A stretch of DNA of 64,000 bases from Caulobacteraceae bacterium (GTDB lineage: Bacteria > Pseudomonadota > Alphaproteobacteria > Caulobacterales > Caulobacteraceae). The notes below the pieces were generated by a model. That model was not told the origin of the DNA, searched no databases, and saw nothing but the letters and a program-made list of their open reading frames with translations. The translations under genes and the position numbers were made by a program. Position 1 is the first letter of the stretch. Every line of letters starts with the position of its first letter. The stretch lies in NCBI GenBank assembly GCA_947475735.1, contig CANJLQ010000002.1, positions 186,001-250,000 of the forward strand, read 5' to 3'. Below are positions 46,050-58,529 of this stretch, piece after piece.

Positions 46050-47633
46050 TTACTCCGCCGCCATATTGTGCCCTTCGGGTGCCGACCAGCGCAGGCGGGG
46101 CGAGCGGGCGGCGCGGGTCTCGTCCAGGCGACGCAGCGGGGCATGGAAGGGCGCGTTCTTGAAGCGGTCGACCTCGCCGGCCTTGGCCGCCTGGGCCAGC
46201 AGACGCAGGGCGTTGATGAACCGGTCCAGCTCGGCCTTGGACTCCGTCTCCGTCGGCTCGATCAGCATGGCCCCGTGCACGACCAGGGGGAAGTACATGG
46301 TCATGGGGTGGAAGCCCTCGTCGATCATCGCCTTGGCGAAGTCGAGCGTGGTGATCTCCGTGCCCTTCAGCCATTCGTCGTCGAACAGGGCCTCGTGCAT
46401 GCAGGGGCCGTCGGGGAAGGCGGCGCTCATCACGTCCGACAGCCGGGCCTTGATGTAGTTGGCGTTCAGGACCGCGTCCTCGGCCACCTGACGCAGGCCG
46501 TCCGAGCCGTGGCTCATCATGTAGCTGAGCGCGCGGACGAACATGCCCATCTGGCCGTTGAAGGCGCACATGCGGCCGAAGGCTTGCGCCGCTTCGTCCT
46601 CGCCGCGCTCGATCAGCTTGAAGCCGTCGCCGTCGGCCACGACCCAGGGGGCCGGGGCGAACGGCGCGAGCGCCTCCGACAGCACCACCGGACCCGCGCC
46701 CGGCCCGCCCCCGCCATGCGGCGTGGAGAAGGTCTTGTGCAGGTTGATGTGCATGGCGTCGACGCCCAGGTCGCCCGGCCGCACCCGCCCCACGATGGCG
46801 TTGAAGTTGGCCCCGTCGCAGTAGAAATAGGCCCCCGCTTCGTGCGTCAGCCGCGCGATCTCGATGATGTCGCGCTCGAACAGGCCGCAGGTGTTGGGGT
46901 TGGTCACCATGATGGCGGCCACGTCGTCGCCCAGCTTGGACGCCAGGTCGGCCACGTCCACGCGGCCGTCGTCGGTCTGGGCCACCTCGACGACGGTGTA
47001 GCCGACAAAGGCGGCGGTTGCCGGGTTCGTCCCGTGGGCCGAGGTGGGCACCAGCACCTTGCGGCGCTTGAGGTGTTCGCCCGACGCCTCGTGCGCGGCG
47101 CGGATGGCCATCAGGCCGCACAGTTCGCCATGCGCGCCCGCCTTGGGCGACATGGCCACCGCCGGCATGCCGGTCAGGGTCTTCAGCCAGTGGGCCAGGG
47201 TGTCCATCAGCTCCAGCGCGCCCTGCACGGTCGAGACGGGCTGCAGCGGATGGATGTCGGAGAACCCCGGCAGGCGCGCCATCTTCTCGTTCAGGCGCGG
47301 GTTGTGCTTCATCGTGCACGAGCCGAGCGGATAGAGCGCCAGGTCGATGGCGTGGTTCTTCTGGCTGAGGCGCACATAGTGGCGCATGGCCTCGGGCTCC
47401 GAGAGGCCCGGCAGGCCGATCGGATCGCGCCGCACGAGGTCGCCGAGATCGCCGCCGTCAGACTTGGGCTCGGCCAGGTCGACGCCGGTCTTGAACCAGC
47501 CGTCGCCTTCGAAGATCAGAGGCTCGTCCTGCAACAGGCCGCGCCCGCCGGTCAGGGTCGGGTGCTTGTAGTCATGGTCCGGCGTGGACGGAGCCGGAGC
47601 GGTCGGACGGCCGACGGTGTTCATGGTGCTCAT
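46050..47633 (-). CDS. gcvPB: Glycine dehydrogenase (decarboxylating) subunit 2
   Basis: SMYPLGSCTMKHNPRLNE-like LYPLGSCTMKHNPRLNEKMARLPGFSDIHPLQP. Confidence 0.96.
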   Translation of the reverse strand: MSTMNTVGRPTAPAPSTPDHDYKHPTLTGGRGLLQDEPLIFEGDGWFKTGVDLAEPKSDGGDLGDLVRRDPIGLPGLSEPEAMRHYVRLSQKNHAIDLALYPLGSCTMKHNPRLNEKMARLPGFSDIHPLQPVSTVQGALELMDTLAHWLKTLTGMPAVAMSPKAGAHGELCGLMAIRAAHEASGEHLKRRKVLVPTSAHGTNPATAAFVGYTVVEVAQTDDGRVDVADLASKLGDDVAAIMVTNPNTCGLFERDIIEIARLTHEAGAYFYCDGANFNAIVGRVRPGDLGVDAMHINLHKTFSTPHGGGGPGAGPVVLSEALAPFAPAPWVVADGDGFKLIERGEDEAAQAFGRMCAFNGQMGMFVRALSYMMSHGSDGLRQVAEDAVLNANYIKARLSDVMSAAFPDGPCMHEALFDDEWLKGTEITTLDFAKAMIDEGFHPMTMYFPLVVHGAMLIEPTETESKAELDRFINALRLLAQAAKAGEVDRFKNAPFHAPLRRLDETRAARSPRLRWSAPEGHNMAAE

Positions 47634-47637
47634 TTCA

Positions 47638-48582
47638 TTATCCCGTATGGATCGGGGTATTAGTTTTGGGTTCTAGACAACCAACTAGTCGGCGAGCGGC
47701 GTTCAACGCAGCTTCCACGCTCGACGTTTGATCAAGAAATGGTTGTTCCATGTTGCAAACGGGCACGGTGATACTGATAGCCGCCGACCCGCCACGCGCC
47801 ACGACTCGGGCCTCCTGTGGCCAATCCAACTGCCTGCGAGAGACTAGTTCCGACGCGGTTGTCCGTTCGAACTGAAGATCCACGCAACCCTGATCGTTCT
47901 TGTGGATCAGCCTCACGCCCTTGGGAAGGTTAGGACCTCGCAGGTAAATCCAGTCAGACTTTCCACCTTTCGGGTCCGGCTTTTTCATGACCAGATCAGG
48001 ATAGCCCGCCGTTACAAAATCAAAGTAGTCCTGATGAAATGCGGTCTTTCCGGAGTGGACCTTCATCAGGTAGCCACGCCTTGCATGGTTGATTGCTAAA
48101 TCGAGCACACTTTTTCGCCATACGGCTCTAACGCCACCTGCTGCCTGCAACCAGTCAGCTATCGCTTCGTAGGACATGCGATGTTGATAAGCTGAATCAT
48201 TAGCCAGACCGTCGAGATAGACTTGAGGTGCACACATCGCGGTTACATACCGCTCGCAATGACCCACATCGCGCGCTCGTTCTCCGCGCAAGTGGTAGCG
48301 CAAGTCTTGGGATTGCTGTTCGGGCGCGTTAATCTTGTTTTCGATCAATACCAGGACACGCGCATCCCCCTGCCTGACGCGGAGTAGCAGGTCGGTTTCG
48401 CCGTCGTGGTCGCTGATGGAGTGCCACGCTCCATCAAAAGACGCTCCGGGCCCAAACCCAAGTTCGCCGATAACCCAAGTTGCGAATTCGGCGTTTGAGT
48501 GAAGCTCCTCAAGCAATAGCAAATCGAGGTCGCGCTCTGTTACGGAGCGCAGATATTGCCCGAACTCGCTCGACGCTATCAC
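47638..48582 (-). CDS. PD-(D/E)XK nuclease superfamily-like protein inserted in the gcv operon
   Basis: [38 protein letters not shown] (D...ExK-like core), [12 protein letters not shown] start overlaps gcvPA stop; atypical codon use. Confidence 0.72.
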   Translation of the reverse strand: MIASSEFGQYLRSVTERDLDLLLLEELHSNAEFATWVIGELGFGPGASFDGAWHSISDHDGETDLLLRVRQGDARVLVLIENKINAPEQQSQDLRYHLRGERARDVGHCERYVTAMCAPQVYLDGLANDSAYQHRMSYEAIADWLQAAGGVRAVWRKSVLDLAINHARRGYLMKVHSGKTAFHQDYFDFVTAGYPDLVMKKPDPKGGKSDWIYLRGPNLPKGVRLIHKNDQGCVDLQFERTTASELVSRRQLDWPQEARVVARGGSAAISITVPVCNMEQPFLDQTSSVEAALNAARRLVGCLEPKTNTPIHTG

Positions 48583-49925
48583 GCAACCAACACCTTCCCC
48601 AGCGCGCTCGCCAGGATCTGGATGTCGGCGTCCAGCGTGGTCTCGGTGGCGGCGACCAGCAGGACGTCGTCCATGCCGGCCTCGGGGTTCAGGCGGCTGA
48701 AGGGCACCCCGGCCAGCACGCGATGCTCGGCCAGACGCTCCACCACCTCGGCGGCAGGGCGCGGCAGGCGCACGGCGAACTCATTGAAGAAGCGCGGGGT
48801 CAGGACCTCCACGCCGGGGATGGCGGCCAAAGCATCGCGCGTCGCCAGCGCCTTCTCGTGATTCAGCAGGGCGAGTTTGCGCAAGCCGGTCTCGCCCAGC
48901 AGGCTCATGTGGATCGAGAAGGCCAGGCAGCACAGCCCGGAGTTGGTGCAGATGTTCGAGGTCGCCTTATCGCGGCGGATGTGCTGTTCGCGCGTCGACA
49001 GGGTCAGGACGAAGCCCCGCTCGCCGTCGGCGTCCACCGTCTCGCCGCACAGGCGGCCGGGCATCTGGCGGATCAGCTTTTCGCGGCAGGCGAACAGGCC
49101 GACGTAGGGTCCGCCATAGTTCAGCGCATTGCCGATCGACTGGCCCTCGGCCGCGACGATGTCGGCCCCCATCTCGCCGGGCGATTTCAGCAAGCCCATC
49201 GACACGGCCTCGGTGACCACGACGATCAGCAGGGCCCCGGCGGCCTTCGCCGCCTCCGCGATCTTCGTCACATCAGTGGCGGTGCCGAAGACATTGGGCG
49301 TCTGCACGACCACGCAGGCCGTGTCCGGTCCGATGCGGGCGATCACATCGGCCTCGGCGTCGATGGCGGCCGGCAGGACCTCGGTCTCGACGCCAACGGC
49401 GTGGACCACCGTCTCGGTCGCGGCGACATAGTGGGGGTGCACACCGCCCGAGATCACCGCCTTGTTCCGGCGCGTGACCCGCGTGGCCATCAGCACGCCC
49501 TCGGCCATGGCGGTCGAGCCGTCGTAGAGCGAGGCGTTGGCCACCTCCATCCCGGTCAGGTTCGCGACCTGGGTCTGGAACTCATAGAGATACTGCAGCG
49601 TGCCCTGAGCGATCTCCGGCTGATAGGGCGTGTAGCTGGTCAGGAACTCGGACCGCTGGATGATGTGATCCACCGTCGCCGGCACATGGTGGCGATAGGC
49701 CCCGGCCCCGCAGAAGAAGGGCACGTCGCCCGCCACGGTGTTCTTCGCCGCCAGGCTTTTGAGCGCCCGCTCGACCTCCAGCTCGCCCATGACGCGGGGC
49801 AGGTCGACGACGCCGTCGCGCCGCGCCGACTGCGGCACGTCCACGAACAGATCGTCGATCGACTTGACGCCGATCGCCGCCAGCATGGCGGAGCGGTCAT
49901 CGGGGGTCAGAGGCAGGTAGCGCAT
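48579..49925 (-). CDS. gcvPA: Glycine dehydrogenase (decarboxylating) subunit 1
   Basis: [27 protein letters not shown]...[23 protein letters not shown]. Confidence 0.96.
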   Translation of the reverse strand: MRYLPLTPDDRSAMLAAIGVKSIDDLFVDVPQSARRDGVVDLPRVMGELEVERALKSLAAKNTVAGDVPFFCGAGAYRHHVPATVDHIIQRSEFLTSYTPYQPEIAQGTLQYLYEFQTQVANLTGMEVANASLYDGSTAMAEGVLMATRVTRRNKAVISGGVHPHYVAATETVVHAVGVETEVLPAAIDAEADVIARIGPDTACVVVQTPNVFGTATDVTKIAEAAKAAGALLIVVVTEAVSMGLLKSPGEMGADIVAAEGQSIGNALNYGGPYVGLFACREKLIRQMPGRLCGETVDADGERGFVLTLSTREQHIRRDKATSNICTNSGLCCLAFSIHMSLLGETGLRKLALLNHEKALATRDALAAIPGVEVLTPRFFNEFAVRLPRPAAEVVERLAEHRVLAGVPFSRLNPEAGMDDVLLVAATETTLDADIQILASALGKVLVA

Positions 49926-49953
49926 GGGCGGGGAGGTCCAGCGTTGGAGGGGT

Positions 49954-50319
49954 TCAGAGCGAGGCGAGGAAGGCGTCGTAGGCCGCGCGGTCCATGAGGC
50001 CGTCGAGCTCGGCGGGGTTCGAGACCTTGATCCTGGCGAACCAGCCGGCCCCTTCCGGATCGGCGTTGACCGTCTCGGGCGCCGAGGCCAGGGCGTCGTT
50101 GCCCTCGATCACCTCGCCCGAGACGGGGGCGTAGACGTCGGACGCCGCCTTGACGCTCTCGACCACGGCGAAGCCGTCCTTTTGCGACACGGCGCGGCCG
50201 GCTTCCGGCGTCTCGACGAAGACCACGTCACCGAGCTGGTCGGCGGCGTGTTTGGTGATCCCGACCGTGGCGACGTCGCCGTCCAGCCGGACCCATTCGT
50301 GATCCTTGGTGAAGTGCAT
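49954..50319 (-). CDS. gcvH: Glycine cleavage system protein H
   Basis: [66 protein letters not shown]. Confidence 0.97.
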   Translation of the reverse strand: MHFTKDHEWVRLDGDVATVGITKHAADQLGDVVFVETPEAGRAVSQKDGFAVVESVKAASDVYAPVSGEVIEGNDALASAPETVNADPEGAGWFARIKVSNPAELDGLMDRAAYDAFLASL

Positions 50320-50331
50320 CGGGCGTGTCTC

Positions 50332-51447
50332 TCAGTTCTTGGGTTTGCGGTGATAGCGTTGGGCGACGAAGGGCATGGCGACGACCTCGGCGGCCGCGGG
50401 CTTGCCCCGCACGATGACCTGGAGCGCCGTGCCCAGCGCCGCATGCGACGGCGGCACGTAGCCCATGGCGATGTTCTTTCCGAGGCTGGGCGACGGTCCG
50501 CCCGAGGTGACCTTGCCGATCACGGCGGCGCTCGCGTCGGCGATCTCGGCGCCCTCGCGCGCCGGGGCGCCTTCCTTGACGTGCAGGCCGACGCGGACGC
50601 GGGCCGGCCCCTCGGCCAGCTCCTTCAGCACCCGCTCGGCACCGTTGAAGTTCGCCGCGTCCTTCCTCGACTTCGACAGGGCGAAGGTCAGCGCCCCCTC
50701 GACCGGCGAGGTCGTCGGGTCGATGTCATGGCCATGCAGCGGCAGGCCCGCTTCCAGCCGCAGAGAGTCGCGCGCGCCCAGTCCGATCGGCTTCACCCGC
50801 GCATCCTGCAGCAGCAGGGTCCAGATGCGATCGGCGTCCTTCGCCGGAACCGAGATCTCGTAGCCGTCCTCGCCGGTGTAGCCCGAGCGGGAGACGTAGC
50901 AGTCGACGCCGAACAGCATCAGCCGGGCGGTGTCCATGAAGCCGAACTCGGCCAGCACAGGCTCATGGGCGACCATCACCTCGGCGGCTTCCGGCCCCTG
51001 AATGGCGATCAGCGCCCGGTCGTCCAGCACGGTCAGCTTGGCGTCACCCGACAGATGCGCCGCCCAGAAGGCGAAGTCCTCGTCCTTGTTGCCCGCGTTG
51101 ACGACGACGAACAGGCCGTCGTGGTCGGGCTTGCCCGCCATCAGGTCGTCGATGATCCCGCCCTGATCGTTCAGCAGCACGGAATACTTCTGCTTCCCGG
51201 CCTTCAGCGCCTGATAGTCGCCGGGCACGAAGCGTTCGAACTGGGCGATGGCGTCCGCGCCCGTGATCTTGCACTGGCCCATGTGCGACACGTCGAACAG
51301 GCCGGCGTGCTCGCGGGTCCAGCGGTGCTCGGCCAGCACGCCCTCATACTGGACCGGCATGTCATAGCCGCCAAAGCCGACCATGCGCGCGCCCAGCGCC
51401 CGGTGCGCGGCGTTCAGCGGCGTGGTCTTGAGGGATGCGTCGGTCAT
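50332..51447 (-). CDS. gcvT: Glycine cleavage system aminomethyltransferase T
   Basis: LNAAHRALGARMVGFGGYDMPVQYEGVLAEHRWTREHAGLFDVSHMGQ. Confidence 0.97.
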   Translation of the reverse strand: MTDASLKTTPLNAAHRALGARMVGFGGYDMPVQYEGVLAEHRWTREHAGLFDVSHMGQCKITGADAIAQFERFVPGDYQALKAGKQKYSVLLNDQGGIIDDLMAGKPDHDGLFVVVNAGNKDEDFAFWAAHLSGDAKLTVLDDRALIAIQGPEAAEVMVAHEPVLAEFGFMDTARLMLFGVDCYVSRSGYTGEDGYEISVPAKDADRIWTLLLQDARVKPIGLGARDSLRLEAGLPLHGHDIDPTTSPVEGALTFALSKSRKDAANFNGAERVLKELAEGPARVRVGLHVKEGAPAREGAEIADASAAVIGKVTSGGPSPSLGKNIAMGYVPPSHAALGTALQVIVRGKPAAAEVVAMPFVAQRYHRKPKN

Positions 51448-51507
51448 GCGTTCAGACTTTCGAAGGCCGCGTCACTCGGCGGAAAGCTCCGCCGTCATCG
51501 CGCCCCC

Positions 51508-51690
51508 GCTGTCTGGGAAACCTGAGAGATTCCACCGGGCGAACCCGGCTTGCTCCGTCGGCGCACCCTCAGGGGGTGACTTTCCAGCGTCCGAACGTCC
51601 TCGCGGTCCTTTTGCCTGAGCGTTTCCGGGGCGGTTGCGCCTTCGGCTCCGGGTCCGCCAAAACGGCCCGATCTCTCCCGCGAGAGCGAG
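51508..51690 (-). ncRNA. Tandem glycine riboswitch (gcvT element) in the 5' leader of gcvT-gcvH-gcvPA-x-gcvPB
   Basis: Minus strand: GGGAGAGAT...GCCGAAGGCGCAACCGCCCCGGAAACGCTCAGGCAAAAGGACCG (aptamer 1) ... CTGGAAAGTCACCC...GCCGACGGAGCAAGCCGGG...GGAATCTCTCAGGTTTCCCAGACAG (aptamer 2). Confidence 0.9.
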
Positions 51691-51764
51691 ACGACCTAGG
51701 CCCCGACTCCACGCCGAAGTCAAGCGTGGCGGAACCACCGCAGGTCCGTCAAAGGCCTCACGAC

Positions 51765-52088
51765 CTAACCAACCCCGGACAAATCGAAAGCCAATGCAAG
51801 CGGAAACAGGAGGGCGACGATGAACCCTACTCTCGCAACGTAGACACACCGCCGGATGAAGCTGAACCGGTAGGGCTTGTACCAATCCGTAAACATGGCG
51901 AGGGGTCTGATACCCCAAACAAAGTTCGTTACCGTGAAGTACGCACCGGCGAGCCCGGGATCAGTCGCGTCGACCAGACCGCTCTGTCTTTGCGAATGCG
52001 CGGCGGCATCGGCCATCACAGTCGCGACAACACCGACGGCTCCCCCTGCGAAGCCGACCAGAGCCATTACGACCACCGCCGGATTCAC
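51765..52088 (-). CDS. Hypothetical membrane protein (107 aa)
   Basis: Two hydrophobic segments; lower GC than the surroundings. Confidence 0.55.
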   Translation of the reverse strand: MNPAVVVMALVGFAGGAVGVVATVMADAAAHSQRQSGLVDATDPGLAGAYFTVTNFVWGIRPLAMFTDWYKPYRFSFIRRCVYVARVGFIVALLFPLALAFDLSGVG

Positions 52089-52090
52089 GA

Positions 52091-53539
<1,449 letters not shown>

Positions 53540-53543
<4 letters not shown>

Positions 53544-53785
53544 CGTTCGTCGCGGCTTTCCCGAACCAGAACCTCCGAAGGCGTGTGTGTCCGGCCTGCC
53601 GTGCTCGCTCGAATCTCGTCCATCATCCGGATCGCATCTGCACGGCGATCCGTGATCAAGGCTTGTCGCAAAATGTCACGATGCTCGGCTTCCGCCGACC
53701 GCCCGCGCTCTGCCGCGCGCCGCTTCAACGCGTTCGCCACCTCGTCATCCACGTTCCTCACATGCAGGTTCACGGGCATGGCCAC
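53540..53785 (-). CDS. FitA-like/ribbon-helix-helix antitoxin of the VapBC-like pair
   Basis: MPVNLHVRNVDDEVANALKRRAAERGRSAEAEHRDILRQAL; 4-nt overlap with the toxin. Confidence 0.9.
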
Positions 53786-53809
53786 ACTCCTCTGCTAGCA
53801 GATATAGCA

Positions 53810-54580
53810 TCAGCTGTTGGAGACGACGAGTCTCAGGTTGCCGCGCCGGATCTCAGGCGTCGGTGTCTCCGGTGCCGGCGGATCCGGCCTTTCCCCCCGC
53901 GCGGTCCAGCCGGGCGGCCGTTCGACGAAGCCCGACCGCGTCAGGATGCGCTCCGGGAGACCGCAGCGTTCCAGCAGTCCGACTTCGATCTCGGTGCGGG
54001 CGTGGGCCCATTCGAGCAGCTGGCGATTATGGCCGCGCGCCGGAGGAGCCACGCTGACCACGCGCTTGTCCGGATAGCCCTCGTGCACGAACCGCGTCGT
54101 CGCCGCATGATCGCCATCAGTGGTCAGGATGTAGGCGACGTCGAACCGGTCGGCGGCAGCGTCGGCGGCGACGGCGAGCGCCAGATTGACATCGCTCTGC
54201 TTCTCGGTGGCGTCCATCCACTGGTGGCCGCAGGCGTGGCAATGGTCGCTGTGCACCACGAAATGACCCATCAGGCAGCGCACGTCGCGCGCCCTCAGGG
54301 CCTCCTCATAGGCCAGCAACGCCTCCATCCGGTCGCGGCGCTGGGGCCGATGGGCGCTGACCCAGGTGACGCCGGCCAGCCGCTCGCCCGGCGGCAGCAG
54401 GGACCGGCCCAGCGCCGTCAGGTCCAGCCACAGCAGCTCGCGGCGGTCCAGATCCAGAATGGCGTGATGCAGGTTGAAGCCGTCGACATACAGCCGCGCC
54501 CGCTTTCGAAAGAGGGGCAGACGAAAGCCGTCGCGGCGCACTGCCGGCGTCTGGCCTCCCCTGTTTCCCGACCGCGCCAT
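53810..54580 (-). CDS. NYN domain-containing protein (PIN-like fold)
   Basis: RARLYVDGFNLHHAILDLDRRELLWLDLTALGRSLLP...KQSDVNLALAVAADAAADRFDVAYILTTDGDHAATTRFV. Confidence 0.88.
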   Translation of the reverse strand: MARSGNRGGQTPAVRRDGFRLPLFRKRARLYVDGFNLHHAILDLDRRELLWLDLTALGRSLLPPGERLAGVTWVSAHRPQRRDRMEALLAYEEALRARDVRCLMGHFVVHSDHCHACGHQWMDATEKQSDVNLALAVAADAAADRFDVAYILTTDGDHAATTRFVHEGYPDKRVVSVAPPARGHNRQLLEWAHARTEIEVGLLERCGLPERILTRSGFVERPPGWTARGERPDPPAPETPTPEIRRGNLRLVVSNS

Positions 54581-54649
54581 GTCTGGCCTCGTCCTGTCCC
54601 CAGCGGAACAGTTAACCCGGGGATCGCCGCCGAGTCCGTGGCGCCGGTG

Positions 54650-56413
54650 CTACATCCGCTCGGGCGAATCGATCCCGAGCAGCCTCAACGCCGTCTCGAG
54701 CTGATCCAGCGCCGCCTTGGCCAGCGCCAGTCGCGAACCGACAACCGCAGGATCCTCGGCCGCCAGCACCGGGCAGGCGGCGTAGAATTTCGAGAAGCTC
54801 TGCGCCAGGCGATAGGCGTGCTCGGCTACGGCGTGGGGCGCGCGCCGGTCGTAGGCGTCCGACACCGCCGCGTCGAAGGCGTCCAGCGTCAGGGCCAGCT
54901 CGCGCTCGGCGGGCTCTGCGACGACGATCGGACCGGCCAGCACACCCTGCGCCTCGGCCTTCCTCAGCAGGGATTTTATCCGGACGGCCTGGTACAGCAG
55001 GTAGGGGCCCGTCTTGCCCTCGAAGCTCATGAACCGGTCCAGGTCGAAGACGTAGCTGGTGGTCCGGCTGTTCGACAGGTCGGCGAACTTCAGCGCCGCC
55101 ACGGCCACCTTGGCCGCGATGTCCTCGAACTCGGCCTCGGGCAGGTCGGCGCCCAGCTCAGCCTCGTGCAGACGCTCTCGGGCCTTGTCGCGGGCCTGTG
55201 TGATCAGATCGTGCAGCTTCAGCACCCCGCCTGCCCGGGTCTTGAAGGGCTTGCCGTCCGGCCCGTTCATGGTGCCGTTTGCGGCGTGTTCCAGCTGGCC
55301 CGGCGTGGCGTAGCCGCACTTGTAGGCCGCCCGGAACACCTGCTCGAAATGGTCGCCCTGACGCGCGTCGACGCAGTACAGAACCAGGTCGAAGTCCTGC
55401 TCTCGCCGACGTTGCAGGATCGTCGCCAGGTCCGTCGTGCCATACATGGCCGAGCCCTCGGACGAAACGAGCAGCAGGGGCGGCAGCTCGCGCTTGTCGC
55501 CCTCTTCGACCACGCGAATGATCCATGCGCCTTGGTCGAACTCGGCCAGGCCCTTGGCCTTGATCTCCTCGACCATGGCCGGGATCAGGGGGTCGGCGTC
55601 CGACTCGCCGTTCCACAGGTCGAAGGTGACGCCAAGCGCCGCGAACTCGCGCTCCAGCGCGGTGCGGCTGACGGCCACGAAACGCCGCCACAGCGCGCGA
55701 TAGCCGGCGCGGCCGGCCTGCAGCTCCGCGGTCGCCTTCCTTGCGCGATCCCGAAACGCGGTGTCTTCCTTCGCCTTCGCGGCGGCCTGCGGATACAGCC
55801 GCTCCAGGTCATCCAGGCTCACGGGGCTCTGGTCCGGAAACGGCCCGTCGCCCTCGGCCAGGAAGGCATCGGCCTTGCCTTCGTCGCCGACCGCGACGAT
55901 CAGCAGCCCCATCTGGAAGCCCCAGTCGCCGAAATGCGCGTCGCCCCACACCGTGTCGCCCCGGAACCGGAACAGCCGCTTCAGGCTCTCGCCGATGATG
56001 GACGAGCGCAGGTGGCCGACGTGCATCGGCTTGGCGACGTTGGGTCCGGCGAAATCGATGATGACCCGGCGCGGCACCGCGACCGGCGACGCCCCGGCGA
56101 AGGCCGCATCGTCGGCGACCGCCTGGGCCCGGTCCGCCAGCGCGCGTTCCGCGACCTTCAGATTGATGAAGCCCGGACCCGCGACCTCGACGCCCGACAG
56201 ACGCGGATCGCCCGCCAAACGCTCGGCCACCCGCGTGGCCAGCTCGCGCGGGTTCGCTTTCAACGCCTTGGCGGCGGCCAAGGCGCCGTTCGACTGGAAG
56301 TCGGCCAGGTCCGGCCGGTCCGACACGGTGACGCGCGCCAGGGCCGCGTCCACGCCTTCGGCGGCGAAGGCGGCCGCGACCGCTTCGCCCAGCGACGTCT
56401 TCAGATCGGTCAT
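54650..56413 (-). CDS. argS: Arginine--tRNA ligase
   Basis: [53 protein letters not shown]. Confidence 0.97.
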   Translation of the reverse strand: MTDLKTSLGEAVAAAFAAEGVDAALARVTVSDRPDLADFQSNGALAAAKALKANPRELATRVAERLAGDPRLSGVEVAGPGFINLKVAERALADRAQAVADDAAFAGASPVAVPRRVIIDFAGPNVAKPMHVGHLRSSIIGESLKRLFRFRGDTVWGDAHFGDWGFQMGLLIVAVGDEGKADAFLAEGDGPFPDQSPVSLDDLERLYPQAAAKAKEDTAFRDRARKATAELQAGRAGYRALWRRFVAVSRTALEREFAALGVTFDLWNGESDADPLIPAMVEEIKAKGLAEFDQGAWIIRVVEEGDKRELPPLLLVSSEGSAMYGTTDLATILQRRREQDFDLVLYCVDARQGDHFEQVFRAAYKCGYATPGQLEHAANGTMNGPDGKPFKTRAGGVLKLHDLITQARDKARERLHEAELGADLPEAEFEDIAAKVAVAALKFADLSNSRTTSYVFDLDRFMSFEGKTGPYLLYQAVRIKSLLRKAEAQGVLAGPIVVAEPAERELALTLDAFDAAVSDAYDRRAPHAVAEHAYRLAQSFSKFYAACPVLAAEDPAVVGSRLALAKAALDQLETALRLLGIDSPERM

Positions 56414-57075
56414 TGCGCCGGAGGCGTCGTCGCCGAGGCCGTGCCCGCGTTGATGCGGAAGCGGCTGCCGGAGCGATTGAAGTCGGCCATCTCCGGCGTC
56501 ACCTCGAAGCCGATCAGGACCTCGAAATTGCCGCCCGAGGTTTCCGGCGTGGCGCGCGGGATGACGATGGTCTGGCCTTCCTCGACCGAGGCCGTGCGCT
56601 GGCCGTCGAAGTCGACGACCAGGTCGAAATACTCCTTGGCCAAAACGGCCTCGTTCCGCTCGGTCACGGCGATCCAGTAGCGATACGTGCGGCGATCGTC
56701 GCCCGTCTGCGGGCCACGGCCCAGGTTGAACAGGATGTTGGTCTGGACCGTGATCGGGTCGTCGGACTGATAGGCGCAGCCGGCCGTCACGCCCTCGATC
56801 TCGCCGGTATAGCCCACGGCCGACGCCGCCGTGCGTCCGTCTTCCAGCTCCACATAGCGGGCGGCGTCGTAGAGGATCTTCACGAAGGGGCACGGCCCGG
56901 CGTTCGGCTGGGCCCGCAGACGGCCGAGGCGCGGCGCGCGTTCGCGCTCGGACGCCTCGTCGCGCGCCTGACGCTCGCGGTCGCGCTGGGCCGGGCCCGA
57001 GCTGGTCTGGGCCAGGGCGGTAGAGGCGGAGGCGAGAACCGCAAGGGCGGCGAGGGCGACGGTCGCAAGACGCAT
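56410..57075 (-). CDS. Secreted/periplasmic hypothetical protein
   Basis: Signal peptide [23 protein letters not shown]; 4-nt overlap with argS. Confidence 0.8.
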   Translation of the reverse strand: MRLATVALAALAVLASASTALAQTSSGPAQRDRERQARDEASERERAPRLGRLRAQPNAGPCPFVKILYDAARYVELEDGRTAASAVGYTGEIEGVTAGCAYQSDDPITVQTNILFNLGRGPQTGDDRRTYRYWIAVTERNEAVLAKEYFDLVVDFDGQRTASVEEGQTIVIPRATPETSGGNFEVLIGFEVTPEMADFNRSGSRFRINAGTASATTPPAQ

Positions 57076-57211
57076 TCGAGGTATCCGGAAATCAGGCGCT
57101 GACGGAACGCGGTCAGGCTTCCCGCCTGATAGCGGCTAAAGCGAGGCGTCGCAAACGCCGGAAGTCCCGCCCGCAGTGGCGGTGTGACCTCGAAGCGACT
57201 AGGTTGGACGC

Positions 57212-58195
57212 ATGGACGCCTCGCTTCTCTCCACGCCCCTGTCGACCTCGTCGTCCCGCCGCCCGCTGACGGTGCGTATGGCGACGCCGCGCGGCTTCTG
57301 CGCCGGCGTCGACCGCGCCATCCAGATCGTCGAGCGCGCCATCGAGAAGTTCGGCGCCCCCGTCTATGTCCGCCACGAGATCGTCCACAACAAGCATGTG
57401 GTGGACCGGCTGAAGGGGCTGGGCGCGGTCTTCGTCAAGGAACTGGACCAGTGCCCGGACGACCGGCCGGTCGTCTTCTCCGCCCACGGCGTGCCCAAGT
57501 CGGTGCCGGCCACGGCACGCTCGCGCGAACTGCTGTTCCTGGACGCCACCTGCCCCCTGGTGTCCAAGGTCCATGTCGAGGCCGAGCGTCATCACGCCAA
57601 CGGCAAGCACATCATCCTGATCGGCCACGCCGGCCATCCGGAGGTCGTCGGCACCCTGGGCCAGCTGCCCGAGGGCGCGATCAGCCTTGTCGAGACGGTC
57701 GAGGATGCCGAAGCGTTCCAGCGACCGGGCGACCAGCTGCTGGCCTACGCCACCCAGACGACCCTGTCGCTGGACGACACCGCCGAGATCGTCGCCGCCC
57801 TGAAGCGTCGCTTCCCCGAGCTGCCCGATCCCCACAAGGAAGACATCTGCTACGCCACCACCAACCGCCAGGAAGCGGTCAAGCAGCTCGCCGACGGCTC
57901 GGACCTGGTGCTGGTCGTCGGGTCCAAGAACTCGTCCAACTCGGTCCGTCTGGTCGAGGTCGCGCTCAAGGCCGGCGCGCGTGACGCCCGTCTGCTGGAC
58001 GACGCCTCGCAGCTGGACTGGAGCTGGTTCGACGGCGTCACGACCGTCGGCCTTACGGCGGGTGCCTCGGCCCCTGAACCGCTGGTACAGGGCGTAATCG
58101 ACGCGCTTCGTGGACGGTTCGACGTGACGGTGGCCGACGACCCGGGCGAGGCCGAGACGGTGACGTTCAAGCTGCCCCGGGCTCTGACCGCCTGA
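57212..58195 (+). CDS. ispH: 4-hydroxy-3-methylbut-2-enyl diphosphate reductase
   Basis: [52 protein letters not shown]. Confidence 0.97.
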   Translation: MDASLLSTPLSTSSSRRPLTVRMATPRGFCAGVDRAIQIVERAIEKFGAPVYVRHEIVHNKHVVDRLKGLGAVFVKELDQCPDDRPVVFSAHGVPKSVPATARSRELLFLDATCPLVSKVHVEAERHHANGKHIILIGHAGHPEVVGTLGQLPEGAISLVETVEDAEAFQRPGDQLLAYATQTTLSLDDTAEIVAALKRRFPELPDPHKEDICYATTNRQEAVKQLADGSDLVLVVGSKNSSNSVRLVEVALKAGARDARLLDDASQLDWSWFDGVTTVGLTAGASAPEPLVQGVIDALRGRFDVTVADDPGEAETVTFKLPRALTA

Positions 58196-58197
58196 TC

Positions 58198-58470
58198 TTA
58201 CTCTTTCGGCGCGGCCTGCTGGCCTCCGGACAGAGCGGCGGCCTCGGCGGGCGACGCAGGTGCGGCGACCTCGTCGGCGGAGGCGTCGTCCATCGACTCA
58301 GGGGCCGGCGTCACGCCGCCGTCGGTCGGCAGCTCGGTCGGTCCACCCACGGACGGCGCGGTCGTGGACTGGATCTCTGTCTCGGGCGCGGCGGCGGCCG
58401 GCTCTTCGGCGGCCGGGGTGCAGGCGGCCAGGGCCAGGGCGGCGGCTCCGGTGGCGATCAGGATACGCAT
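58198..58470 (-). CDS. Small lipoprotein (Ala/Pro/Glu-rich)
   Basis: MRILIATGAAALALAACTPAAEEPAAAAPE lipobox. Confidence 0.7.
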   Translation of the reverse strand: MRILIATGAAALALAACTPAAEEPAAAAPETEIQSTTAPSVGGPTELPTDGGVTPAPESMDDASADEVAAPASPAEAAALSGGQQAAPKE

Positions 58471-58529
58471 GAAGGGTTCTCCGTGGACGGTGTTCGTCCG
58501 GAGAACGGTCAAGCTGCGGAACGGTTGCG

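Noticed and set aside
53585-56680. 1031-aa + ORF
   Set aside because: Antisense of toxin-antitoxin, NYN and argS genes, which have clear homology
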